From Capnocytophaga stomatis (GTDB taxonomy: Bacteria; Bacteroidota; Bacteroidia; Flavobacteriales; Flavobacteriaceae), in assembly GCF_002302635.1 (NCBI RefSeq), contig NZ_CP022387.1, positions 2,108,001-2,172,000 of the forward strand: a stretch of DNA of 64,000 nucleotides, in the 5' to 3' direction. Under the pieces are notes generated by a model. That model was not told the DNA's origin, did not search any database, and saw only the letters and a program-made list of their open reading frames with translations. Every line of letters starts with the position of its first letter. The stretch's first letter is position 1. This document shows positions 10,155-19,594 of the stretch, piece by piece. A program made the translations under genes and the position numbers.

Positions 10155-10892
10155 CTAAGCGTAAAACAATTGTGTTATAATTGAATTGGAAAGAATGATT
10201 ACGATACTTGTCCAAACGAAAGAAGTAGTACTCGCCTTTCCTACATCCAAAGCTCCACCTCTCATAAAATAACCGTGATAAGCGGGAATTGTAGCCAAGA
10301 AGAAAGCAAAAACAATCGTTTTGGTAAAGGCATAAATTAAGCTATAAACCTTAAAATCAAGTTGGACTCCTTGTACAAATTCGCTTGAAGTGGTATATCC
10401 GCTCACTACGGCTGATGCCCAACCTCCCAAAATACCCAAGTACATTCCCATTGCAATGAGAAACGGAAGTAGCAAAAGGGCAATTATTTTCGGGAAAACC
10501 AAGTAATTCAACGAGTTGATTCCCATCATATCAAGTGCGTCGATTTGCTCGGTTACACGCATCGTCCCAATACTTGAGGTAATAAAAGAACCTACTTTTC
10601 CTGCCAAAATGATAGCAACAAATGTAGGAGCAAACTCCAAAATAATCGACTGACGTGTAGCAAAACCAATTAAATACTTAGGAATGAAAGGATTGTCGAT
10701 ATTTAATGCCGTTTGAACAGAAACAACTCCTCCCACAAAAAAGGAAATAAAAGCAACAATACCGATAGAGCTGAAAATCAAGTCATCAATTTCCCGAAGA
10801 ATCAAATCTTTCATAATTGACCAACGGGTTCTCTTTCGGAATATGTTGTAGAGCATAATAAAATATCCTCCAATAGCAGCGATGTGTTTCAT
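10155..10892 (-). CDS. mlaE: ABC transporter permease, MlaE-like
   Basis: 245-residue inner-membrane permease with about five to six membrane segments. The MlaE hallmarks are visible: EFAPTFVAIILAGKVGSFIT, then SIGTMRVTEQIDALDMMGIN (the region that contacts the ATPase), and the C-terminal GYFMRGGALDVGKAST. First gene of the mlaE-mlaF unit and preceded by a near-perfect minus-strand promoter at 10982-11012. Confidence 0.9.
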   Translation of the reverse strand: MKHIAAIGGYFIMLYNIFRKRTRWSIMKDLILREIDDLIFSSIGIVAFISFFVGGVVSVQTALNIDNPFIPKYLIGFATRQSIILEFAPTFVAIILAGKVGSFITSSIGTMRVTEQIDALDMMGINSLNYLVFPKIIALLLLPFLIAMGMYLGILGGWASAVVSGYTTSSEFVQGVQLDFKVYSLIYAFTKTIVFAFFLATIPAYHGYFMRGGALDVGKASTTSFVWTSIVIILSNSIITQLFYA

Positions 10893-10981
10893 ACGAAAAA
10901 AATTATGCTATTTAGCGAATTTTTAGGTTATTAAATCAAAGAAAATTAACCGACTAAGATAACATTTAATTAAAATATTGG

Positions 10982-11012
10982 CAAAAGTAGTAAAAAAAAT
11001 ATCACTGACAAA
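10982..11012 (-). promoter_or_regulatory. Promoter for mlaE-mlaF
   Basis: On the minus strand TTTG (11012-11009), 19-nt spacer, TACTTTTG (10989-10982): an exact fit to the Bacteroidetes consensus, about 90 nt upstream of the mlaE start. Confidence 0.65.
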
Positions 11013-11058
11013 ATCTGTATTTTAATTAAATTCTTCATTTTGAATGCTACCAATTAAC

Positions 11059-11087
11059 TTGCAAACAGAAAAATATCCATAAATTTG
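11059..11087 (+). promoter_or_regulatory. Promoter for the HD hydrolase gene
   Basis: TTG (11059-11061), 18-nt spacer, TAAATTTG (11080-11087), 35 nt upstream of the ATG. Confidence 0.6.
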
Positions 11088-11122
11088 CACCCCAAAAATA
11101 CATTTTACAATTAACAAACAGA

Positions 11123-11716
11123 ATGAAATTAGAAAAAGAAATACAATTCATTTTAGCACTTGATGCATTAAAAAACATACAACGAAGAAATTATATTTTG
11201 GACGATTCTCGCAGGGAAAATTCCGCTGAACATAGCTGGCAAATAATGGTTTTTGCTCAGATTTTACATCCATACGCTAAAAATAAGGAAGAGATTGATT
11301 TACTTAGAGTTATCAGGATGTTATCAATTCACGATGTAGTGGAAATTGATGCCGGAGATACTTTTGTTTTTGATGAGCAAGCGATGGTTGGCAAGTATGA
11401 AAGAGAATTGGCTTCTGCAAAGCGGATTTTTGGAATTTTAGACGAACCTCTTTGTAGTGAATTTTTGAATTTGTGGGAAGAATTTGAGGCAGAGCAAACT
11501 CCAGATGCCATTTTTGCGTGTGCTGTGGACAGAATAATGCCTTTCGTCCTCAATACGCATACTTCAGCTAAAAGTTGGTTACAGGCGGAAGTAAATGAGC
11601 AACAAATCAGAAAAGTAATTGAAAATACTGTAAAAAGGGCTTCCGATGCAATGGGAGAAACTTTTGATATACTACTAAAGAAAGCTTTGGACGAAAATAA
11701 AGTTTTCTGCAAATAG
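11123..11716 (+). CDS. HD-domain phosphohydrolase (YfbR-like)
   Basis: 197-residue cytosolic HD-domain protein. Metal ligands are visible: His37 in ENSAEHSW, His70-Asp71 in SIHDVVEIDAGD, and a distal Asp in CAVDRIMPF. This order and size match the YfbR/5'-nucleotidase branch of the HD superfamily, which hydrolyses deoxynucleoside monophosphates, but the substrate here is unproven. It stands alone between the mla unit and the ribosomal cluster, with its own promoter. Confidence 0.8.
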   Translation: MKLEKEIQFILALDALKNIQRRNYILDDSRRENSAEHSWQIMVFAQILHPYAKNKEEIDLLRVIRMLSIHDVVEIDAGDTFVFDEQAMVGKYERELASAKRIFGILDEPLCSEFLNLWEEFEAEQTPDAIFACAVDRIMPFVLNTHTSAKSWLQAEVNEQQIRKVIENTVKRASDAMGETFDILLKKALDENKVFCK

Positions 11717-11851
11717 AAATTGCAATGGTGGAAAAGGTACATATAATATTAAGGTATAGAAAAGAAATTTTTATACTTGCGAAAAAATAGTAATAATTGA
11801 AGGAGAAGATACTGAGGAATTTCTGTTTGAGTAAAATATAATTGATAAAAA

Positions 11852-11882
11852 TTTGCATATTACACAAATAGTTGTAATTTTG
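11852..11882 (+). promoter_or_regulatory. Promoter for the rplM-rpsI cluster
   Basis: TTTG (11852-11855), exactly 19 nt, TAATTTTG (11875-11882). The leader to rplM is about 65 nt. Confidence 0.65.
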
Positions 11883-11952
11883 CACCCCAATTTCAGATAC
11901 TTGTGTATTTGGAATATATAATAAGGAATGTTTAATTTTTAAAACTAGTAAT

Positions 11953-12408
11953 GTGGATACATTAAGCTACAAAACAATTTCAGTGAACAAAAACACCGCT
12001 AACAAGAAGTGGGTTTTGGTAGATGCTGAAGGACAGACATTAGGTCGTCTTGCTTCAAAAGTGGCTAAATTGCTACGTGGCAAGTACAAGCCTGAATTTA
12101 CGCCACACGTTGATTGCGGGGATAACGTAATTGTTATCAATGCTGAGAAAATCAACTTAACTGGTAACAAGTGGAACGATAAAGAATATCTTCGTTATAC
12201 AGGTTACCCAGGAGGGCAGAGAGTACAAATAGCTAAGGACGTCTTAGCAAAACACCCTGAACGCATAATTGAAAAAGCAGTTAAAGGTATGTTGCCTAAA
12301 AACAAATTGGGTGTAGCGATTTTACGTAATTTGAAAGTGTATGTAGGTACAGAGCACAAACACGAAGCTCAACAACCTACTACCATTAACTTAAACGATT
12401 TGAAATAA
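11953..12408 (+). CDS. rplM: 50S ribosomal protein L13 (GTG start)
   Basis: 151 residues, standard for Bacteroidetes L13. It opens with MDTLSYKT and carries the conserved [18 protein letters not shown] and [15 protein letters not shown]. The start is GTG at 11953. An ATG two bases earlier (11951) is in another frame and stops after four codons. The stop overlaps the rpsI ATG by one base (TAATG), giving tight coupling with S9 as is usual for this pair. Confidence 0.97.
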   Translation: MDTLSYKTISVNKNTANKKWVLVDAEGQTLGRLASKVAKLLRGKYKPEFTPHVDCGDNVIVINAEKINLTGNKWNDKEYLRYTGYPGGQRVQIAKDVLAKHPERIIEKAVKGMLPKNKLGVAILRNLKVYVGTEHKHEAQQPTTINLNDLK

Positions 12409-12794
12409 TGGAAGTAATTCACAAAATTGGTAGAAGAAAAACTGCCGTTGCACGTATCTACTTAAAACCAGGCAACGGAACTATCAGTGTAAACAAAAGA
12501 GAGTTAAATGATTACTTTACTACTTCAGCTCTTCAATACAAAGTGAAGCAACCATTTTTGTTGTTAGGAACAGAAGATGCTTACGATGTAAAAGTAAACG
12601 TATATGGTGGAGGAATTACAGGGCAAGCGGAAGCAATCCGTTTGGCAATTTCCAGAGCTCTTTGTGAAGTTGACGCTGAGAACAGAACTACGCTAAAACC
12701 TGAAGGATTATTAACGAGAGACCCTCGTATGGTTGAGCGTAAGAAATTCGGTCAGAAAAAAGCTCGTAAGAGATTCCAATTCTCTAAACGTTAA
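12408..12794 (+). CDS. rpsI: 30S ribosomal protein S9
   Basis: 128 residues. Conserved [16 protein letters not shown] near the start and the basic C-terminal tail ending [12 protein letters not shown], which reaches toward the ribosomal P site. The start codon overlaps the rplM stop. Confidence 0.98.
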   Translation: MEVIHKIGRRKTAVARIYLKPGNGTISVNKRELNDYFTTSALQYKVKQPFLLLGTEDAYDVKVNVYGGGITGQAEAIRLAISRALCEVDAENRTTLKPEGLLTRDPRMVERKKFGQKKARKRFQFSKR

Positions 12795-12862
12795 TACGTT
12801 ATCAGAACGATTAAAGAAAATAAAAACATTGTTGTCGTTGTTCCTTTTCAAAAGGAATTTAG

Positions 12863-12917
12863 TTTAGCATCCAAATGTTGTTGGCAAACAGGTTGTTTCC
12901 TCTTCAACATTGCTAAA
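12863..12917 (+). promoter_or_regulatory. Stem-loop leader upstream of rpsB
   Basis: TTTAGCA (12863-12869) and ATGTTG (12875-12880) pair with CAACATTGCTAAA (12905-12917), with a five-base bulge on the 5' side. The structure ends 26 nt before the rpsB ATG. A second small hairpin (TTCCTTTT with AAAAGGAA, 12841-12857) precedes it. The position suits autoregulation by S2, which is known in other bacteria; this is inferred. Confidence 0.45.
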
Positions 12918-12943
12918 TCAACGGAACGTAAACTACTAAAGAA

Positions 12944-13672
12944 ATGGCAAATAACATAGAAATTAAAGAATTGCTAGATGCTGGTGTTCATTTTGGACAC
13001 TTGACTAGAAAGTGGAATCCGAATATGGCTCCATACATTTATATGGAACGTAATGGAATTCACGTTATTAACCTATATAAAACAGCAGCAAAAATCGAAG
13101 AAGCAAGTGAGGCTTTAAGAAAAATCGCAGCTTCAGGAAAAAAAGTGCTTTTTGTTGCCACTAAAAAACAAGCAAAGGATGTAGTTGCTGAAAAAGCAGC
13201 TTCTGTTAAAATGCCTTACATCACAGAAAGATGGCCAGGAGGTATGTTAACAAACTTTGTTACTATCCGTAAAGCGGTTAAAAAAATGTCTTCTATCGAT
13301 AAAATGAAAAAAGATGGAACATTCGAGACCCTTTCAAAAAGAGAAAAATTACAAATCGAGCGTTTAAGAGAAAAACTTGAGAAAAACTTAGGTTCTATCG
13401 CTGATATGTCTCGCCTTCCAGGTGCTTTATTTGTAGTTGATACGATGCGTGAACACATTGCTGTGAAAGAAGCTCAAAAATTAAACATTCCTATTTTTGC
13501 AATGGTGGATACAAATTCAGACCCTCGTGAGGTGGACTATGTTATCCCAGCAAATGATGACGCTTCAAAATCAATTGAGAAAATCCTTACGTATGTAACA
13601 GAAGCTATTAACGAAGGACTTTCAGGAAGAACATCTGATAAAGAAAGCAAAGAGGCAGAAACTGCTGAATAA
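12944..13672 (+). CDS. rpsB: 30S ribosomal protein S2
   Basis: 242 residues. S2 hallmarks: LLDAGVHFGHLTRKWNP, then YMERNGIHVINLYKT, TERWPGGMLTNF, and the C-terminal IPIFAMVDTNSDP followed by YVIPANDDA. A short acidic tail closes the protein. It forms the usual rpsB-tsf pair, here with a 169-nt spacer that contains a strong hairpin. Confidence 0.98.
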   Translation: MANNIEIKELLDAGVHFGHLTRKWNPNMAPYIYMERNGIHVINLYKTAAKIEEASEALRKIAASGKKVLFVATKKQAKDVVAEKAASVKMPYITERWPGGMLTNFVTIRKAVKKMSSIDKMKKDGTFETLSKREKLQIERLREKLEKNLGSIADMSRLPGALFVVDTMREHIAVKEAQKLNIPIFAMVDTNSDPREVDYVIPANDDASKSIEKILTYVTEAINEGLSGRTSDKESKEAETAE

Positions 13673-13743
13673 TTATTGAATTGTTTGAGATTGTTCGTTT
13701 TTAATTTAAAAAATGAACTTTCAAAAACATCAAACAAAATAAT

Positions 13744-13800
13744 AAAGTAATTATGTTTGCAAAGTGATGTGCCTTTGAAACATAGTTACTTTGTTTTTTT
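13744..13800 (+). terminator. Terminator or attenuator between rpsB and tsf
   Basis: AAAGTAA (13744-13750) and the following TATGTTT and CAAAG pair almost continuously with CTTTG, AAACATA and TTACTTT (to 13792), then a T-run. A stem of about 18-20 bp inside a ribosomal operon suggests partial termination that sets the S2:EF-Ts ratio. Confidence 0.65.
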
Positions 13801-13841
13801 ATAAAATAAGTTAATTAATTCATTAAAAACGATTAAATACT

Positions 13842-14804
13842 ATGGCAAATATTACAGCCGCAGAAGTAAACAAATTAAGACAGGCAACGGGTGCCGGTAT
13901 GATGGACTGCAAAGCTGCTTTGGTTGAAGCAGAAGGAGATTTTGACAAAGCTATTGAAATCTTGCGTAAAAAAGGACAAAAAGTAGCTGCAAAAAGAGCT
14001 GATCGTGATTCAAGCGAAGGAGCTGTTATCGCAAAAGTAAATGCTGATAATACAAAAGGAGCTATCGTTTCTTTGAACTGTGAAACGGATTTCGTTGCTA
14101 AAAACGAAGCTTTTGTGGCATTAGCGAAAGATTTAGCAGAGTTAGCTTTGTCAGTAAATTCAAAAGAGGAATTGTTAGCTGCTGATTACAAAGGAATTTC
14201 AGTTGCTGATAAGTTGACTGAGCAAACAGGAGTTATCGGTGAAAAAATTGAAATCGGTGCATTCGAGAAATTAGAAGGAGCTTTTGTAGGTGGATACATT
14301 CACCACGGAAATAAAATCGCTTCATTGGTAGGCTTGTCAGCTAGTATTTCAGATGCAAGTGACGTGTCTAAAAACTTAGCAATGCAAGTTGCTGCAATGG
14401 GGGCAGAAACCTTATCGTATAAAGATTTCTCTTCTGAATATCTTGCTAAAGAAACGGAAGCTCGTATCGCAATCATTGAAAAAGAAAATGAAGAGTTAGC
14501 ACGTTTGGGCAAACCTCTTAAAAATGTTCCTAAATTTGTTTCTTACGCTCAATTAACAGAAGAGGTGTTGAAACAAGCAGAGGAAGATGCAAAAGCAGAG
14601 TTAAAAGCAGAAGGAAAACCAGAGCAAATTTGGGATAAAATTCTTCCAGGTAAATTACAAAGATTCATCAGCGATAACACAACATTAGACCAAGAAAAAG
14701 CTTTGTTAGACCAAGTTTATATCTCTGACGAATCTAAAAAAGTATCTGAATACGTAAAATCAAAAGGTGTGGAAATCACTGGATTTAAACGTGTTGCACT
14801 ATAA
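13842..14804 (+). CDS. tsf: Elongation factor Ts
   Basis: 320-residue guanine-nucleotide exchange factor for EF-Tu. It begins with the UBA-like N-domain (VNKLRQATGAGMMDCKAALV) and the core motif that ends in CETDFVAKNE, which contacts EF-Tu. Length is typical for Bacteroidetes, which carry a longer C-terminal region than E. coli. It is followed by a strong terminator that closes the ribosomal cluster. Confidence 0.97.
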   Translation: MANITAAEVNKLRQATGAGMMDCKAALVEAEGDFDKAIEILRKKGQKVAAKRADRDSSEGAVIAKVNADNTKGAIVSLNCETDFVAKNEAFVALAKDLAELALSVNSKEELLAADYKGISVADKLTEQTGVIGEKIEIGAFEKLEGAFVGGYIHHGNKIASLVGLSASISDASDVSKNLAMQVAAMGAETLSYKDFSSEYLAKETEARIAIIEKENEELARLGKPLKNVPKFVSYAQLTEEVLKQAEEDAKAELKAEGKPEQIWDKILPGKLQRFISDNTTLDQEKALLDQVYISDESKKVSEYVKSKGVEITGFKRVAL

Positions 14805-14835
14805 TTTAGTTAAGAAGTTAAAACTTAATATAATC

Positions 14836-14870
14836 AATCGGGTTCGTTTTTTATGAATCCGATTTTTTAT
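14836..14870 (+). terminator. Intrinsic terminator of tsf
   Basis: AATCGGGTTC (14836-14845) pairs with GAATCCGATT (14855-14864), then a T-run. Confidence 0.8.
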
Positions 14871-15053
14871 TTTATAAGATTGTAATTTGTAGGCAATGTT
14901 TTTAAATTTATTTTGTTATTTTGAGCTATTAGTGAAATGTAATTTTTCAATTAAGAAAACTAAAATTTTTTGATAGAAATATAATATTTAGTTAGAAAAA
15001 TATTGTTTTTTCAATAAATCTTTCTACTTTAGCAGGCAAAATTCAAAATACAG

Positions 15054-17054
15054 ATGGAAAATAGAGAATTATTTCGTTTTGTGAAAGCAGAGTCTTGGGC
15101 AAATTCATTGTCTGATGAGCAAATCATTGAATTACTGAAAGATACTGACTTTTCTCGTGAGCAAACTGATGAAGGGCGTGATTTTTGCTACTTCTTACAT
15201 AAATATTTTAAAGTAGATGAAACTCAAACTTCTGACTATGTGTTTATGGCATATACATTGACGCAGCCTGAAAATTTGGAGCGTGCCTCAATGTATGATA
15301 TGGTTTTGGAAGAGAATGAATATTTTGATATTCATAGAATTAGTGTATTCAGAAATGGAAAAATAATTGATAAAACTTCTGATACAACGGTAAAAGTTTT
15401 GGATAACGAGAATCAAAGTGGGCGTGGGGTTTTGAGCAGTTCCAAAAAATTGAATTTTTCAATTAAGGATTTACATTTGAACGATATTCTTATTCTGGAG
15501 GATATGAGAACGAAAGTCTTCACAGAAAAGGAGTTTTTGCGTCGTGATTTTGTTAAAAATGTGTATGTTACGCCAGATACATATTGGGCTTATGGTAAAT
15601 ATCATTATAAATTTATCAATAATAGAAATAAGCGAGTGGCTTACAAAAATGTATTTTTCCGTGATGAAGATCGAAATGTACTCCCAAGCGAAGTTAAATA
15701 TCTGAATCAAGGTGAGGCTTTTGAAATTCTGAAAACGGACTACATCAATCCGGTTGACCCAAGTCGTGAAATTTTTTCGTTTATAGATTTTGCCACAGAA
15801 AGCAATTGGAAGGATTTGTCAAATTACATTTATCCGTTTTATAAGGAAGTTTTTGAAAAATCTGATTTAGAGAGTTTTGCCCCTGATTTTGTTGAGAAAC
15901 TCAATGCAATACCATCATTTGACGAAAAAATTCAGTATGCAATTGAGTATGTGCAAAACAATATTTATTATGTGTACAATGCTGATGAAATGAACGGACA
16001 TAAGCCACAGGAACCAGCAGTAACATATCAAAATAAACAAGGTGATTGTAAAGCTAAGTCAGTGTTACTCAAAACAATATTGGATTATCTCGGAGTGGAA
16101 TCGTCTATTGTATTGGTAAATTATAATTCGGATTTTTATCTGAAATACTATCTGCCTTCGTTGTTGGCGTTCAATCACGTTATTGTAAAAATTAATTACA
16201 AAGGAGAGGAATATCTTATTGATGTAACGGCACGAAATGAGTTTGGACGTTTGCAGAACAGAGCCGTAATCAGTTTCTGTTTTTATATGGAAATAGCTCC
16301 AAATCAGGAATTAAAAGTGCGTAAACCTATTCGTTTCAAAAAGTACTGTATTGAAGAAACTGTTAGTTTGGATGCGAAGGGAGATACAGGCAAAATAGTT
16401 CTGAATACGATATATCGATACGGTAGAGCCAATTCAATGAGGGGGTATTTTAAATCTAAGAATAAAAAAGAAATATTGGATAGCTGGAACAGTTCGTTAT
16501 TTTACAGTTTAAATTATTGTAATGACCGAAAAGGCAAAGATTTTCGTGATATTTTTAAAAATGCCTCTTTGCAAATTGTAAGTGATAATAAGTCTGAAAA
16601 TGAGTTTGTTGTTAGATATGAAGCCGACATTCAAGACCCTTATTTCACAGACCCGAAGGGAGCACGTTTCTTGATGTACTTTGACGGAGCTCTTCTTAAA
16701 AATAGCATAAGGGATTATCAGCATAGCGATTCGGGTTTTTGGCATAATTTTGATAGTGAATACTATGAAATTACACTAACAACAGACCAAAAAATTGACA
16801 CAAAAGAAAAATACACTATCCAAGAGTGTGATATAAAAAATGAATTTTTCACACATAAAACAGAAAAATTTATCACAAAAAACTCAGGAAAAGTAACAGT
16901 TGCGTACAATCCTTTGACAAATGTTGAGATTCCTTTAGAGAAGTTTGAAGCCGTTCGTGAAGATTATCATAAAGTAGCAGACAGCAATTTTGGAATCGGA
17001 ATTGATATTATTGAAGGAGGAATTCTAAACTCGTTAAAGCGAATATTTAAATAA
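15054..17054 (+). CDS. DUF3857 and transglutaminase-like domain protein
   Basis: 666 residues without a signal peptide. The N-terminal half resembles DUF3857 (beta-sandwich). A transglutaminase-like core follows, with a complete triad: Cys332 in QGDCKAKS, His375 in FNHVIVK and Asp390 in LIDVTAR. The C-terminal half is another beta-rich region. Such proteins are common in Bacteroidetes and are thought to act as peptidases or cross-linking enzymes; the substrate is unknown. Most relatives are secreted with a signal peptide, so the lack of one is notable. An imperfect promoter (TACTTTAG at 15025-15032, with TTG 18 nt upstream) precedes it. Confidence 0.8.
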   Translation: MENRELFRFVKAESWANSLSDEQIIELLKDTDFSREQTDEGRDFCYFLHKYFKVDETQTSDYVFMAYTLTQPENLERASMYDMVLEENEYFDIHRISVFRNGKIIDKTSDTTVKVLDNENQSGRGVLSSSKKLNFSIKDLHLNDILILEDMRTKVFTEKEFLRRDFVKNVYVTPDTYWAYGKYHYKFINNRNKRVAYKNVFFRDEDRNVLPSEVKYLNQGEAFEILKTDYINPVDPSREIFSFIDFATESNWKDLSNYIYPFYKEVFEKSDLESFAPDFVEKLNAIPSFDEKIQYAIEYVQNNIYYVYNADEMNGHKPQEPAVTYQNKQGDCKAKSVLLKTILDYLGVESSIVLVNYNSDFYLKYYLPSLLAFNHVIVKINYKGEEYLIDVTARNEFGRLQNRAVISFCFYMEIAPNQELKVRKPIRFKKYCIEETVSLDAKGDTGKIVLNTIYRYGRANSMRGYFKSKNKKEILDSWNSSLFYSLNYCNDRKGKDFRDIFKNASLQIVSDNKSENEFVVRYEADIQDPYFTDPKGARFLMYFDGALLKNSIRDYQHSDSGFWHNFDSEYYEITLTTDQKIDTKEKYTIQECDIKNEFFTHKTEKFITKNSGKVTVAYNPLTNVEIPLEKFEAVREDYHKVADSNFGIGIDIIEGGILNSLKRIFK

Positions 17055-17061
17055 TTTTTTA

Positions 17062-17102
17062 AATTTTTGAGATTTTGGAATTTTTCCAAAATCTCAAAAA
17101 TT
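17062..17102. terminator. Bidirectional intrinsic terminator
   Basis: A perfect stem of about 17-18 bp: AATTTTTGAGATTTTGGA (17062-17079) with TCCAAAATCTCAAAAATT (17085-17102). It sits between convergent genes. Confidence 0.8.
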
Positions 17103-17103
17103 C

Positions 17104-18885
17104 TTATTCTAAAATGTAAATGGGATATCGTAAATGTGACTTCTCGTAATGAGGTGTTTGCCTGTAAATCCAGTTTAGTTGTTCATAACTATCATTGGCA
17201 AAAAGTTTATTTTTCTTTTTCATAACCTCCAGAGAAGCTTTTAAATGCGGATTGTTATTTAAAAACTCTAAGGCAATTTCCTCAAAAACGTATGGAGAAA
17301 AATGTTCTTTTTGTTGTAAAATAGCATCGAAGAAATTCCAATTAAAAAAAGAATCAACAGATTCAGGCTCAAGAGTTTCGATCAAATATCTTTTTGCAGG
17401 TTGATTTACTTCCACAATCCAATCACCCTTTTTTATTTGAATGCTATCCTTGTGTTTTGAAACTTCTGTATTGAAATGTAAGTAGTGTCCTTCAAAAGGT
17501 TTTTCAACCGTGCTATAATTTTCAATTCGGTAGTAATCAATGTACATCAAAGAATCTTTTTGAATTTCTTTTATTTCTACCTTGTTGATTTTCAGTCTTT
17601 CTATTACATTGTTCCAAGCTTTCGGAATTATATATGCTTTGGGCGTTTTTACACTTTTTTCTGCAATAAAATGTTCGTAATACGGAATTTCTTTAATGAA
17701 AGGTTTTTCTTTATTGTATTTTAATCTTGGCAAACCTGTAACTTCGCTAATCAAAGTATCAGCTTTGTATCCGTGGAATGAAATTTTTGAAACTTTTGTG
17801 CTGTCCAACTTCCACCGAATTTGAAAATCAATTTTAGCTAAATCCTCTTCAAATTGTTTGATTCTTAAATGTTTAATGTTTTTAGAATCCGAATTTAAAA
17901 TATCCAAAAGGCTTTTCATCATCTCGTAATTGGCTTCCACTCGCTGTTTGTAAGGTTTCAGCATATGAGTTTCAATCAAAATTCCCATACAATTCCACAA
18001 ATTCACATATCCTGTGGAATAACGAGGCGAATCAACACCACTGCTATATCCTTCAGCATCAGGAGGTTTATTCCAAACATTCACATACGGAATCAAATGC
18101 CAGAAAGGTTTTGGTAGAGAATCATTTTTAAATTCATTCTGCTGTTTTATTAACAAATCTGACAAACGAGGAATTAACGTATCACGCATATAAGTTCCTA
18201 CAAATGAACCAGATTTATCAGGTTGGGAGATTCCATACGTTAAGATGTGCTGATAATCAGCACCATTTGTAACGTGATTATCTATAAAAATGTCAGGCTG
18301 AACCAGATGAAATATTTTAGCAAACGAAAGGGCATTTTCAGAATCATTTTTGATAAAATCACGGTTTAAATCAAGATTTTTGGCATTTCCTCTGAAACCA
18401 TATTCCTTAGGTCCGTTTTGGTTTACACGTGAAGTTGAATTCCGATTTAAAGCTCCACCAATGTTATACACAGGAATAGCTACAATAACTACATTATCAG
18501 GTACTTGTATTTGTTTTTCGGCTAAGTTTCTGAATAGAAGCATCGTAGCATCAATGCCGTCGGTTTCCCCGGGATGAATTCCGTTATTTATTAAAACAAT
18601 CGTTTTTTCTTTCTGGAGTTTTGCAAAATTGAATTCAGCATCGGAACTATACGTAACAATGTGTAAAGGCAAACCGCAATCTGTTTGTCCCATCGTTTTC
18701 AGGCTGACGGAACTATATTCTCTTGATAAGTTTTTATAAAAATCTATAACTTCGTCATAAGTAGCACTTTCTGTTCCGTTTGAAGTTTCAAAACGCGTTA
18801 CAAATCCTTCTTTCGGAGAGAAGAAGATGGTTTCGCAAGAAACAAGAAAAGATGCAAAGAAGAGAAAAGTTAAAAAGAATCTCAT
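17104..18885 (-). CDS. M14-family zinc carboxypeptidase, predicted lipoprotein
   Basis: 593 residues from the ATG at 18883-18885. The N-terminus is a lipoprotein signal (MRFFLTFLFFASFLVSCE) with a lipobox Cys. M14 zinc ligands are His104 and Glu107 in IHPGET and a later His in IDNHVTNG; LDLNRDF supplies the substrate-binding Arg. The C-terminal half is a long extra region without recognised motifs. Probably a periplasmic or surface peptidase that trims peptides. The frame extends upstream to 18939 but would overlap the nicotinamidase gene and bury the signal peptide. It starts 13 nt after the pncA stop, so the two form an operon. Confidence 0.85.
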   Translation of the reverse strand: MRFFLTFLFFASFLVSCETIFFSPKEGFVTRFETSNGTESATYDEVIDFYKNLSREYSSVSLKTMGQTDCGLPLHIVTYSSDAEFNFAKLQKEKTIVLINNGIHPGETDGIDATMLLFRNLAEKQIQVPDNVVIVAIPVYNIGGALNRNSTSRVNQNGPKEYGFRGNAKNLDLNRDFIKNDSENALSFAKIFHLVQPDIFIDNHVTNGADYQHILTYGISQPDKSGSFVGTYMRDTLIPRLSDLLIKQQNEFKNDSLPKPFWHLIPYVNVWNKPPDAEGYSSGVDSPRYSTGYVNLWNCMGILIETHMLKPYKQRVEANYEMMKSLLDILNSDSKNIKHLRIKQFEEDLAKIDFQIRWKLDSTKVSKISFHGYKADTLISEVTGLPRLKYNKEKPFIKEIPYYEHFIAEKSVKTPKAYIIPKAWNNVIERLKINKVEIKEIQKDSLMYIDYYRIENYSTVEKPFEGHYLHFNTEVSKHKDSIQIKKGDWIVEVNQPAKRYLIETLEPESVDSFFNWNFFDAILQQKEHFSPYVFEEIALEFLNNNPHLKASLEVMKKKNKLFANDSYEQLNWIYRQTPHYEKSHLRYPIYILE

Positions 18886-18898
18886 ATTTTGAAAGATT

Positions 18899-19483
18899 TT
18901 ACAATTGCTCAATTCCCCATTCAGAAACGTATCTTTCATATTCCATAGGGCTGATGGAACGAATACCTTCTTTCAGCAAACGAACTTTATAACCTAAAGA
19001 AAGAGCGTCGTTTACACTGTAGGCTACGCAAAAATCTCCTGCTAACCCGCAGAAAGTTAGTTCTGTAACATTTTTGTCTTTTAAGAATCCGTGAAGTCCC
19101 GTACTATTGAGTTTGTTATTGTCAAAAAAGGCACTATAACTATCAACCTCAGGATTCATTCCTTTGCGGAAAATCGCGGAGATAGGACATTTGTCTAAAT
19201 CTTTATGCAAGTCAGCCCCGAAGGTACCCTGCACGCAGTGATTAGGCCACAGTATTTGATTAATTCCGTGCAAATCAATCATTTCAAAAGTATTTTTTCC
19301 TTTGTGATTAGAGGCAAAACTCTGGTGATTTTGCGGGTGCCAATCCTGAGTTGCTACAATAATATCATAACCGGAATGCATTTCTTTATTTATAAAAGGT
19401 ATGATTTTATCACCCTCAGCTACAGGTAATGCTCCGGTTGGCATAAAGTCATTTTGTACATCAATAATAATGAGTGCTTTCAT
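18899..19483 (-). CDS. pncA: Nicotinamidase
   Basis: Hydrolyses nicotinamide to nicotinate in NAD salvage. 194 residues of the isochorismatase fold with catalytic Asp8 (IIDVQNDF), Lys107 (FRKGMN) and Cys152 (GLAGDFCVAYSV). Metal ligands lie in ATQDWHPQNH. The ATG at 19481-19483 is chosen because MKALIIIDVQNDF is the family's normal opening; an in-frame start four codons upstream is less likely. Cytosolic. First gene of a pair with the M14 peptidase. Confidence 0.93.
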   Translation of the reverse strand: MKALIIIDVQNDFMPTGALPVAEGDKIIPFINKEMHSGYDIIVATQDWHPQNHQSFASNHKGKNTFEMIDLHGINQILWPNHCVQGTFGADLHKDLDKCPISAIFRKGMNPEVDSYSAFFDNNKLNSTGLHGFLKDKNVTELTFCGLAGDFCVAYSVNDALSLGYKVRLLKEGIRSISPMEYERYVSEWGIEQL

Positions 19484-19594
19484 AAGAATCATCAAGTTTT
19501 AAAATCAGAAATATCACACAGATTTTGATTGAATATTCTTAAAAAAATCTGTGTGATTTGGAATTAATAATAAAGGTGAAAAGTTAAACTTAAA

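Noticed and set aside
7775-10892. Sulfatase as part of the mla lipid-transport operon by function
   Set aside because: Same strand and close, but a secreted glycan sulfatase has no evident tie to lipid transport; position alone is weak.
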